From JAAZNO01 sp012798275 (GTDB lineage: Bacteria > Chloroflexota > Anaerolineae > B4-G1 > SLSP01), in contig DAOPQD010000137.1 of assembly GCA_035347995.1 (NCBI GenBank), positions 1 through 6,410 of the forward strand: a DNA stretch of 6,410 bases. The letters run 5' to 3'. This document shows positions 1 through 6,300 of this stretch, one piece after another; positions within the stretch are counted from its first letter, which is position 1; each line of letters begins with the position of its first letter. The notes beneath the pieces were generated by a model that did no database searches, was not told the origin of the DNA, and worked only from the letters and a program-made list of their open reading frames with translations. Position numbers and translations under genes: made by a program.

Positions 1-10
1 GGCCATTTTC

Positions 11-17
11 GAAGGAG
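11..17 (+). promoter_or_regulatory. Ribosome binding site of prfB
   Basis: The sequence GAAGGAG lies 10 nt before the ATG at 28. It supports starting the release factor there, in the frame that precedes the frameshift, rather than at the ATG at 41. The latter gives an N-terminus unlike RF2 and has no suitably placed purine-rich site of its own. Confidence 0.8.
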
Positions 18-27
18 CTAAACTGTT

Positions 28-1114
28 ATGAGTGATTTGAATGAACGTTTGGAATCCCTGGCAGCCAATGTGGAAGCCATTTGGGGGCGTCTTTGACCTC
101 CCCGGCAAAATCGAGGAGCTGGGGCGTCTGGAACGCCAGGCAGCGGCGCCAGACTTGTGGAGTGATCCTGAAACCGCGCGCCGGCTTTTACAAAAACTCG
201 CCGCTTTGCGAGAGGATGTGAAGTATTGGAGCGACCTGCGGCAGCGGATTCACGACGCGCAGGAACTGGCGGCGCTCGAAGACGAGGAGCTCTTGCCCGA
301 TCTGCTGCAAGAGACGGAGGCCTTAGAGACCACCCTGGAGCGCGCCGAATTCCAACTGCTGCTTTCTGGACCTTACGATCGCGGCGACGCCATCCTTGCC
401 ATTCACGGCGGCGCGGGCGGCACTGACGCCCAGGATTGGGCGCAGATGCTGTTGCGGATGTTCCTGCGCTGGGCCGAGCGCCGGGGCTTCAAGACGGAAA
501 TCCTCGATGAGCTTCCCGGCGAAGAAGCCGGCATCAAGAGCGTGACGGTGAGTGTGAGCGGGCCCTTCGCCTATGGCTACCTCAAATCTGAGCGCGGAGT
601 CCACCGTCTGGTGCGGCTTTCCCCCTTCGACTCCGCTCATCGCCGACACACGTCTTTCGTGTTGGTCGAAGTCTGGCCCGATCTGGGGGACGAAGTCAAG
701 GTGGACCTCAACCCCGACGACCTGGAGATCAGCAAGTATCGGTCCTCATCGGCGGGTGGTCAGCACATGCAGAAAAACGAGACGGCGGTGCGCATCGTGC
801 ACATCCCCACGGGCATCGTCGTCACCTGCCAGAACGAGCGCTCGATGACGCAAAATCGGGAGACGGCGCTGCGCGTGCTCAAGGCGCGATTGCTGCAGCT
901 TGAAGAAGAGAAGCGCCGGCAGGAGCTGGCCGCGCTCAAGGGGGCGCACACCGACGCGGCCTGGGGCAATCAGATCCGCTCGTATGTCCTGCACCCCTAC
1001 CAGATGGTGAAAGATCACCGCACAGAGTATGAGACCGGCAACGTCCAGGCCGTCCTGGATGGTGATTTGGACGCTTTTATGGAGGCGTATTTGCGCTACA
1101 GCATCAGCGCGTAG
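28..1114 (+). CDS. prfB: Peptide chain release factor 2 (RF2), made by programmed +1 frameshift
   Basis: RF2 recognises UGA and UAA in the ribosomal A site and triggers hydrolysis of peptidyl-tRNA. The 22-codon zero frame from ATG 28 begins MSDLNERLESLAANVEAIW and ends at TGA 94-96. Reading resumes in the +1 frame at GAC 95-97 with DLPGKIEELGRLE, giving a joined product of 361 residues, normal for RF2 (E. coli has 365). Seen in the sequence: an N-terminal helical domain; the RF2-type stop-recognition tripeptide SPF at about residues 198-200, in VRLSPFDSAHRRHTSF; and the catalytic GGQ at about 243-245, in SSSAGGQHMQKNETAVR, followed by HIPTGIVV. SPF rather than PxT separates it from RF1. The residue matching E. 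coli RF2 position 246 reads as Ser, where Ala or Thr is usual. The gene ends in TAG, which RF2 itself does not read. A caller that ignores frameshifting would report a false N-terminus starting at 41. Confidence 0.96.
82..97 (+). promoter_or_regulatory. Programmed +1 frameshift site of prfB
   Basis: In the zero frame the codons are TGG GGG CGT CTT TGA, followed by C. The slippery CTT (91-93), in-frame TGA (94-96), C after the stop, and the internal Shine-Dalgarno-like G-run (83-87) three bases before CTT match the spacing of the E. coli site (AGG GGG TAT CTT TGA C). By established knowledge, low RF2 leaves the UGA unread, so the P-site tRNA-Leu slips by one base and full-length RF2 is made; ample RF2 terminates at UGA. 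The gene thus carries its own negative feedback. Here the stimulatory run is GGGGG rather than AGGGGG, so its anti-SD pairing may be slightly different. Confidence 0.95.
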
Positions 1115-1171
1115 CAGGGATTGGCTAAAGCGTTTGTTGACCGATTCGCACGCAGTGAAAGGAACGTCAGT

Positions 1172-2497
1172 ATGACCAAGAAAACCGTCCCGTCCAAGAC
1201 CGGCGGCACCAAGTCCAAGCCTCAGTCGCCGACGATTCATTCTTCGATTTCCTCTTCGCAGTCGCAGAAGAAACCTCTGGCCCCCTCGCCGTCCCGCGAC
1301 AGCAAATCCGGCGAATCTGAACCGCGATCGCCGGCGCCGGAAATGTCACGCCCCACCCCGATGCAAGTGACGCCCGGCGTTATCGGCGGCGCGGCGCTGG
1401 GAGCGCAGGCTCAAACGGCGGAATATGAATCGCGCATGGCCTCGCTGCACTCGCGTTGGGAATCCGTGGCGGGACGGGCCAATCTCGCCTCGCTCTATGG
1501 GGATCTGAACGCGATCCCGCAGCAGCTGCATGAGCTGCAATCCGGCATCGCGGATCTGCGTGCGCACGGCTATCGTTACGGGCGCGGCTGGGAAACCCAG
1601 ATTACCGCCTTGCAAGGGGCATGGGCGGAGCAGCGCGAGAAGATCGCGCGCCTCCTCGAAGATGAACGGCAGGACCTCGAAACCGCCTCCTATGACGTGA
1701 ATACCCTGCTGAACCGGGCCGCGCGTGAGCCGGGGTTGCTGCCGACCGCAGATTCCCGTGTGAGCGATTTCGAGCGCCGCGTCCGGGAGGCGGAACAGCA
1801 CGTCACCGGCATGTATGAAAGCACCCGTCAGGCCATGCGCCAATTGCAGCTGGAACTCGCCGAGGCGCAGGCCGTCGTGGAAGCGCTCGAGAGCGCCTCG
1901 TTCCAGCTCTTCCCCGATGAATCCGGCCTCCACGTCTGCAAGGCCGAATGGCATGCGCGCGGCGCGGAGCCCTTCACGGGCCTCTTGTTCCTCACGGACT
2001 CCCGGCTGCTCTTTGAGAAGCGGCAGGAGGTAGTCACCAAGAAAATGCTGTTCTTCAATACCGAGAAGAAGCTGGAACAGGAGTTGCTCTGGTCCGCCCC
2101 CATCGGCGGCGTCAGCGTCATCAGCATGGAAGACAAAAAGGAGCTGCTCCGAGCCCGCAAAGAGCTGCTCGTCCTGCAGCTGGAGGGCAGCGATGCCCCG
2201 CACGAGGTGACGTTGAATTTGGTGGACGCGCGAAACGAGGATTGGGCGCGGCTGATCAAGCGGGCGCAAGAGGGTCAGTTCGACTTCGAGCGCGCTGAGG
2301 CGGCGTCACCTGCCGCGTTACCGGCTGCGCCTGCCGCTCCCGCAGCTCCTGCAGCGCCGGTCGCGGAAACGCCTGAGGCCGCAGCGACGCCGCTGCCCAC
2401 TAAATGCCCCAGCTGCGGTGCGGCGCTGCCTACCCTCTACAAGGGGATGCGCGAGATCCGCTGCGCTTATTGCGACACGCTGATCCGCCTGAGTTGA
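1172..2497 (+). CDS. Uncharacterised coiled-coil protein with PH/GRAM-like region and C-terminal zinc ribbon
   Basis: I do not recognise this as a named family. The ATG at 1172 is chosen because GAAAGGAA (1157-1164) lies 7 nt upstream; a TTG at 1121 in the same frame has no good site. In the 441-residue protein: residues 1-75 are Ser/Pro/Lys-rich and probably disordered; a short Gly/Ala stretch follows; about 84-250 is charged, heptad-like helix (ARLLEDERQDLETASYDV, RQLQLELAEAQAVVEALE), probably coiled coil. About 252-370 alternates hydrophobic strands with a final helix (TGLLFLTDSRLLFEKR, KELLVLQLEG, DWARLIKRAQEG), resembling bacterial PH or GRAM-like domains. Residues 377-410 are an Ala-Pro linker with PAA repeats, and 412-434 hold two CxxC knuckles (C412/C415, C431/C434), a rubredoxin-like zinc ribbon. 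No signal peptide or membrane helix is visible, so it is probably cytosolic. It lies 57 nt after prfB and 38 nt before tilS and may be co-transcribed. A scaffold or adaptor role is possible but unsupported. Confidence 0.85.
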   Translation: MTKKTVPSKTGGTKSKPQSPTIHSSISSSQSQKKPLAPSPSRDSKSGESEPRSPAPEMSRPTPMQVTPGVIGGAALGAQAQTAEYESRMASLHSRWESVAGRANLASLYGDLNAIPQQLHELQSGIADLRAHGYRYGRGWETQITALQGAWAEQREKIARLLEDERQDLETASYDVNTLLNRAAREPGLLPTADSRVSDFERRVREAEQHVTGMYESTRQAMRQLQLELAEAQAVVEALESASFQLFPDESGLHVCKAEWHARGAEPFTGLLFLTDSRLLFEKRQEVVTKKMLFFNTEKKLEQELLWSAPIGGVSVISMEDKKELLRARKELLVLQLEGSDAPHEVTLNLVDARNEDWARLIKRAQEGQFDFERAEAASPAALPAAPAAPAAPAAPVAETPEAAATPLPTKCPSCGAALPTLYKGMREIRCAYCDTLIRLS

Positions 2498-2535
2498 CGC
2501 TCGCCGGAGCGCTTGAAAGTGTGGACAGGTAGAAC

Positions 2536-4032
2536 GTGAGGGCGCAAGGGAATCTGCTCGCCCGTTTCCAAAAGACCTTGCGGCAATACCGGTTGCTGGA
2601 ACCGGGCGACTCCGTCGTCGTGGGAGTGTCCGGGGGCCCGGATTCCGTGGCGCTGCTGGACTTGCTGCGGCGCTCGGAGGTATCCCCGCACGTGGCGCAC
2701 CTGCATCACGGCGCGCGCGGCGCTGACGCCGATGCGGACGCCGATTTCGTCGTCGCACTCGCGTCGCGCTGGGGACTCCCCTGTACCGTGGGACGCGCGG
2801 ACGTGCCCGCTCTGGCGCAGCGGGAGGGCCTGGCTTTCGAGGAAGTAGCCCGCCGGGTGCGTTACGGCTTCCTGCTGCAGACGGCGCAGGAAGCGCGGGC
2901 GCGTTCGGTCGCCGTCGGGCATCACGCTGACGATCAGGCCGAAACCGTGTTGATGCACTTGCTGCGCGGCGCGGGTCTTGCGGGCCTGCGGGGGATGGCC
3001 CCTATCACGTCCTTCGCGGCGTTGGCCCCGCTGCTGATTCTGCCGGATGGGTCGCCGGCGCCGCGTGACGTGGACGTCCAACTGATCCGCCCGTTGCTGC
3101 AGACACCGCGCGCTGAAATCGAAGCGTACTGCCGCGAGCAAGGGTTGGAGACGCGCTTCGATCGTTCCAACCTTGACACCACCCTTTTCCGCAACCGCTT
3201 GCGCCATGAGGCGTTGCCGTACCTGGCGGAGCTCAATCCTCGCATCGCGGAGCGTTTGTGTCGGCTGGCGGAGGTGGCCCGCGCGGATTATGCCCTGCTG
3301 GAGCAGCTGACGGAGGCGGCCTGGGCCGCGTTGATCGTGGAACAGCGCCCGGAGACCGTGACTTTGGCGCTCGACGGCTGGCGGGCGCAACCGTTGGCGC
3401 TGCAGCGGCTGTTGCTGCGCCGCGCCGCTTTTCATGTCCGCCCGACGTTACGGGACGTGGACTTCGTACACGTCGAAAACGCCGTGGCGCTAGCGCAGAC
3501 CGGGGCTACCGGCGCCGTGGCGACCCTCCCCGAGGGGGTAGCGCTGCGCGTAGGCTACACAACCCTGACCGTCTCGGCGGAGGAGGGCGCCCGGCTTCCT
3601 GAAACGCGCCCCTGGCTGGCCCCGGGAACGCGGCTCGCGTTATCGCTTCCCGGCGAGACGGAGCTGCCCGGCGGATGGACGCTTTCTGCTACGCGCGTAG
3701 AGGCCTGGGATCTGGCCGCGATCGCGGCCAATGCGGACCCCTTCGTCGCGTGGGTGGATGCGCAGGCGGTGACGGGCGGCGCAATGCTGCGCACGCGGGA
3801 GCGTGGGGAGCGTTTCCGTCCGCAGGGGCTCGGTGGCGCGGGGGTGCGGTTGAGCGATTTTCTCATCAACGTGCGGTTTCCGCGGGCCTGGCGCGACGCG
3901 CTGCCCCTGCTCGTCGCCGGCGAGGAAGTGCTGTGGATCGTCGGCGTCCGGCTCAGCGAGGCGGCGTTGGTGCGACCGCACACCGGGGCGGTAGTGCGGT
4001 TGGAAGTGCGCCCTCCTGCCACGGAGCGGTGA
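2536..4032 (+). CDS. tilS: tRNA(Ile)-lysidine synthase
   Basis: TilS uses ATP and lysine to convert C34 of the CAU anticodon of tRNA(Ile2) to lysidine, switching the tRNA from Met to Ile identity and allowing AUA to be read. The GTG at 2536 is set by a TAG immediately upstream in frame (2530-2532) and leaves a normal short lead before the ATP site. Seen: the PP-loop SGGPDS at residues 32-37 in VVVGVSGGPDSVALLDLL; HLHHGARG; GHHADDQAETVLMHLLRGAG from 128; RPLL at 185-188 followed by RAEIEAYC; the FRNRLRHEALP motif from about 218; and a C-terminal TilS domain from about 426 (RFRPQGLGG, SDFLINVRFPRAWRDALPLL, VGVRLSE). At 498 residues it is longer than the E. coli enzyme (432), partly through a linker at about 157-183 just before RPLL. 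The ribosome binding site is weak (an AGGTAG close to the start). Ends TGA. Confidence 0.95.
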   Translation: MRAQGNLLARFQKTLRQYRLLEPGDSVVVGVSGGPDSVALLDLLRRSEVSPHVAHLHHGARGADADADADFVVALASRWGLPCTVGRADVPALAQREGLAFEEVARRVRYGFLLQTAQEARARSVAVGHHADDQAETVLMHLLRGAGLAGLRGMAPITSFAALAPLLILPDGSPAPRDVDVQLIRPLLQTPRAEIEAYCREQGLETRFDRSNLDTTLFRNRLRHEALPYLAELNPRIAERLCRLAEVARADYALLEQLTEAAWAALIVEQRPETVTLALDGWRAQPLALQRLLLRRAAFHVRPTLRDVDFVHVENAVALAQTGATGAVATLPEGVALRVGYTTLTVSAEEGARLPETRPWLAPGTRLALSLPGETELPGGWTLSATRVEAWDLAAIAANADPFVAWVDAQAVTGGAMLRTRERGERFRPQGLGGAGVRLSDFLINVRFPRAWRDALPLLVAGEEVLWIVGVRLSEAALVRPHTGAVVRLEVRPPATER

Positions 4033-4098
4033 ACGCTGAAAATCAATGCGGAGTCGCAGCGGCCTGTATTTTTTCTCGACATTTCATCCATGAGCCAT

Positions 4099-4105
4099 AG
4101 GGAGG
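4099..4105 (+). promoter_or_regulatory. Ribosome binding site deciding the GTG start of the deoxynucleoside kinase
   Basis: AGGGAGG lies 7 nt before GTG 4113 and is the strongest Shine-Dalgarno match in the window. It fixes the non-ATG start. The 80-nt gap it sits in (4033-4112) also holds a six-T run (4069-4074), but I see no convincing promoter boxes or GC-rich hairpin there. Confidence 0.75.
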
Positions 4106-4112
4106 CGCCACA

Positions 4113-4775
4113 GTGACAAAATACCTGGTCCTGGTTTCTGGCAACATCGGCGCGGGAAAGACCTCACTGGCGGAGCGCCTGGCGGCGCGGATGGGCTGGC
4201 ATGTGGCCTACGAATCTGTCGCCGATAACCCCTATCTCAGCGACTTCTACGCGGACATGCGCACGTGGAGTTTTCACCTGCAAATCTTCTTCCTGGGGCA
4301 CCGCGCCGAGCAGCACCGGCGACAGGCGGAGGCGCCTTATTCCGCGATCATTGATCGCAGCATCTACGAGGACGCCCATATTTTCGCGCGGGCGTTGTAC
4401 ACCATGGGCAACATGGATGAGCGGGATTATCAGGCCTACCGCCGGCTCTACGATTTTGTCATCAGCACGTTGCCGCGTCCCGACCTGCTGATCCATGTGC
4501 AGGCGAGCGTGCCGACGTTGCTCGAACGCATTCGGCGGCGGGCGCGCGGTATGGAAGCCGGCATCTCGCCGGATTATCTGGCGCTTCTGGAACGTCTGTA
4601 TGCCGAATGGCTGAGCGGCTTTAATCTCTGCCCCGTGCTCATGGTGCCGGGCGACGAGCTGGACTTCGTGCGCTATCCGCAACACCTCGACATCATCGCC
4701 GAGCGTGTCCAGCACAAACTGGCCGGGCGTGAGATCGTGGAATTTCCGTCCGTGGAGGCGGAGGATGCCGGCTGA
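4113..4775 (+). CDS. Deoxynucleoside kinase (deoxyguanosine/deoxyadenosine kinase family)
   Basis: Enzymes of this family phosphorylate the 5'-OH of a deoxynucleoside with a nucleoside triphosphate, the first step of dNTP salvage in the cytosol. The 220-residue length is typical. Seen: the Walker A P-loop GNIGAGKTS at residues 10-18; YESVADNPYL at 33-42, whose E34 matches the catalytic base; WSFHLQIFFLGHRAEQ at 52-67, containing the substrate-contacting Gln of the family (Q57); the DRSIYED motif at 81-87 (DRS form of the D/ERS signature); PDLLIHVQAS at 123-132; and the arginine-rich LID at about 139-146 (RIRRRARG). The pattern is closest to bacterial dGK/dAK enzymes rather than thymidine kinase, but the exact base preference cannot be read from this. 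The start is GTG with a strong ribosome binding site. The next gene starts inside its last codons, so the two are probably translated together. Confidence 0.9.
   Translation: MTKYLVLVSGNIGAGKTSLAERLAARMGWHVAYESVADNPYLSDFYADMRTWSFHLQIFFLGHRAEQHRRQAEAPYSAIIDRSIYEDAHIFARALYTMGNMDERDYQAYRRLYDFVISTLPRPDLLIHVQASVPTLLERIRRRARGMEAGISPDYLALLERLYAEWLSGFNLCPVLMVPGDELDFVRYPQHLDIIAERVQHKLAGREIVEFPSVEAEDAG
4754..4758 (+). promoter_or_regulatory. Ribosome binding site of the LuxR-Kelch gene, inside the kinase gene
   Basis: GGAGG (with a second GGAGG at 4760-4764 running up to the start) lies 6 nt before ATG 4765, within the last codons of the kinase gene. It decides this start over the in-frame GTG at 4705, which would add 20 residues lying wholly inside the kinase gene and unlike the start of a GerE domain. 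Confidence 0.75.
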
Positions 4776-6141
4776 TTTTGGCGAAGCGTTGAGTGAACGC
4801 GAGCTGGAAATCGTCTCGCTGGTGGCGCAAGGACTGACCAACCGGGAAATCGCCGCGCGGGTGTTTCTCAGCCCCAACACCGTCAAGGTGCACCTGCGCA
4901 ACATCTTCACCAAGACGGGGGTGGCTTCGCGCACCGAGCTCACGATGCTGGCGGTGAAGGAAGGGTGGGTCGCCGTTGTCACGGTCACGCAGGAAGAAGG
5001 CGGCGTCCCGCAGCTCAAACCGCCGCCCGAAGCGCCGTCCCCCGAACCGGAGGAGACGGTTTCCCTCACCGAGACCCCCGCAACGCTGCCGTCGCCGGCT
5101 CCGGCGCCCTGGCCCCGGGAACGCTGGATCGGGCTGGCAGTGGGAGTGGCGTTGATGCTGCTTGTCTTGTGGCTGCCGCAACCGCGTTCGACGCTGATGG
5201 GAGGCGCCCCCTCGGCGGCGCTAGTAGACCTTCCCGTCAGCAGTGACGGCGTCGCGTCCACTTCCGCCGAGACGGGCTGGCGTGAGGTAGCGCCGTTGCC
5301 CGTGCGCCGCGCGCGATTGGGCCTGGCGGCCTTTGCGGGGCGGCTGTATGCGGTGGGAGGGCTGACCGCCGAAGGCCCTTCCGCGCGGTTGGACATCTAC
5401 AACATTCAGAACGACCGCTGGAGTGAGGGCGCGTCGCGCCCCGTCGCCCTGGCGAACATCGGCGCGGCAACGTTGGAGGGACGCATTCTCGTCCCCGGCG
5501 GCTGTGATGCTCAGGGGCAGCCGGCGGCAAGCGTCCACGCTTATGATCCCGTCGCAGATGTCTGGGAGACCCGCTCCCCATTGCCGACGCCCCTGTGTGG
5601 GTACGCGCTGACCGTGTTGGATGACCGCGCCTATCTGTTCGGTGGTTGGGACGGACAGCGCAACCGCGCCATCGCTTTGCAGTACGATCCGCTCACCGAC
5701 GCCTGGGAGACGTTACCCGCGCCGCGGGAAGCGCGGGCCTTCGGTGCCGCCGCTGCGTTGGGACGTGAGCTCTACTACGTCGGCGGCTACGACGGCAGCG
5801 AGCACACGACTTGTGAGGTCTTTCTGGTGGACGAAGAACGGTGGGAGAGGTGCCCGGCGCTTTTGCAGCCTCGCGGCGGCCTGAGCCTGGCGAGCGTGGG
5901 AGGATACCTCTATGCCGTCGGCGGCGGCTGGGGCAGCTATCTCGGCTTCAACGAGCGTTATGTCCCCCAGCAAAAAAATTGGGTGGTGGCGGAGACCCCG
6001 CTCGTGGGGGAGTGGCGGAATTTGGGGCTGACGGTGTGGGAGACCTCGCTCTTTGCCGTCGGCGGATGGAGCGGCGATTTCTTGAATCGCACCTACGTCT
6101 TCGACGCGCTCCCGTTCCGCGTCTTCATCCCGGCGCCGTGA
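4765..6141 (+). CDS. Predicted membrane-tethered LuxR-type regulator with extracytoplasmic Kelch propeller
   Basis: The 458-residue protein has four parts. Residues 8-68 are a LuxR/GerE DNA-binding domain: LSERELEIVSLVAQGLTNRE, then the recognition-helix region LSPNTVKVHLRNIF and the closing SRTEL. Residues 72-118 are a Pro/Glu/Thr-rich linker. Residues 121-138 (WIGLAVGVALMLLVLWLP) form one hydrophobic helix preceded by Arg residues (PRER), fitting an N-in signal anchor. Residues 172-454 hold six Kelch repeats, each opening with a Trp (W172, W219, W267, W314, W360, W406; spacing 46-48) and each keeping a Gly-Gly after a beta strand (YAVGG, LVPGG, YLFGG, YYVGG, YAVGG, FAVGG), as expected for a six-bladed beta-propeller. 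There is no receiver or autoinducer domain. The layout resembles ToxR/CadC one-component membrane regulators but with a GerE head. Inferred role: sensing or binding outside the membrane and regulating DNA inside. The ligand and target genes are unknown. It overlaps the kinase gene by 11 nt. Confidence 0.88.
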   Translation: MPADFGEALSERELEIVSLVAQGLTNREIAARVFLSPNTVKVHLRNIFTKTGVASRTELTMLAVKEGWVAVVTVTQEEGGVPQLKPPPEAPSPEPEETVSLTETPATLPSPAPAPWPRERWIGLAVGVALMLLVLWLPQPRSTLMGGAPSAALVDLPVSSDGVASTSAETGWREVAPLPVRRARLGLAAFAGRLYAVGGLTAEGPSARLDIYNIQNDRWSEGASRPVALANIGAATLEGRILVPGGCDAQGQPAASVHAYDPVADVWETRSPLPTPLCGYALTVLDDRAYLFGGWDGQRNRAIALQYDPLTDAWETLPAPREARAFGAAAALGRELYYVGGYDGSEHTTCEVFLVDEERWERCPALLQPRGGLSLASVGGYLYAVGGGWGSYLGFNERYVPQQKNWVVAETPLVGEWRNLGLTVWETSLFAVGGWSGDFLNRTYVFDALPFRVFIPAP

Positions 6142-6172
6142 GCAAAGGCTGCGACGGCGCTCTTCTCACGGC
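6135..6172 (+). other. Weak stem-loop spanning the stop codon of the last gene
   Basis: GCCGTGAG (6135-6142) is the exact reverse complement of CTCACGGC (6165-6172), giving an 8-bp stem that includes the TGA stop, with a 22-nt loop. The bases after it (CATTGCTCTCTACTTTC) are pyrimidine-rich but lack a T-run. It might slow or end transcription, but chance cannot be excluded. Confidence 0.25.
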
Positions 6173-6202
6173 TCATTGCTCTCTACTTTCGAAGGAGACG
6201 CC

Positions 6203-6259
6203 ATGTGCTGGCGCACATCATCAAAAAATGAAAATATTGTTCAGCCTGGCGTCAGGTAG
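6203..6259 (+). CDS. Possible 18-codon leader or orphan mini-ORF
   Basis: ATG 6203 is preceded by GAAGGAG (6191-6197) at 5 nt, a better initiation site than those of tilS or prfB. The reading frame stops at TAG 6257-6259 and would encode MCWRTSSKNENIVQPGVR, which I do not recognise. The start codon lies in a perfect 6-bp hairpin (ATGTGC 6203-6208, loop TGGC, GCACAT 6213-6218), which could mask initiation. It could be a leader peptide of a gene beyond the window, the remnant of a gene cut off by the palindromic DNA that follows, or chance. A second overlapping ORF (ATG 6228, 19 codons, MKILFSLASGSSTAMDEPL) lies in another frame. Confidence 0.25.
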   Translation: MCWRTSSKNENIVQPGVR

Positions 6260-6300
6260 CTCGACGGCGATGGATGAACCTTTGTAATCGGTAGCTTTTG

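Noticed and set aside
41..94. ATG at 41 as the start of RF2
   Set aside because: It gives an N-terminus (MNVWNPWQPMWKPFGGVF) unlike RF2. The ATG at 28 with its ribosome binding site and the CTT TGA C frameshift site joins cleanly to DLPGKIEELG, as in known prfB genes.
1121..1171. TTG at 1121 as the start of the coiled-coil protein
   Set aside because: There is no well-placed ribosome binding site. ATG 1172 in the same frame has GAAAGGAA at 7 nt and begins a natural Lys/Ser-rich N-terminus.
1346..2269. 307-codon open frame on the - strand opposite the coiled-coil gene
   Set aside because: It mirrors + strand codons in a GC-rich gene, has no recognisable domain, and lacks a convincing ribosome binding site.
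2725..2745. Tandem GACGCCGATGCG repeat in tilS (Asp-Ala-Asp-Ala)
   Set aside because: It lies where TilS proteins commonly have an acidic Ala/Asp stretch after HxxHxxRG. The reading frame and following motifs are intact, so it is not a disruptive expansion.
2467..3435. 322-codon open frame on the - strand opposite tilS
   Set aside because: tilS motifs on the + strand are unambiguous. The - strand product is Gln/Arg-rich with no family likeness.
4033..4080. Intrinsic terminator between tilS and the kinase
   Set aside because: There is a six-T run at 4069-4074, but the only stem before it (TGCG/CGCA) is 4 bp and is separated from the T-run by 11 bases.
4705..4764. GTG at 4705 as the start of the LuxR-Kelch protein
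   Set aside because: It would add 20 residues overlapping the kinase gene in another frame with no family likeness. ATG 4765 has GGAGG at 6 nt and leads straight into the GerE domain.
4164..5396. Long open frame of 410 codons on the - strand
   Set aside because: It crosses two well-supported + strand genes with clear catalytic and DNA-binding motifs. Its translation is Arg/Ser/Pro-rich low complexity, as expected of the complement of high-GC coding DNA.
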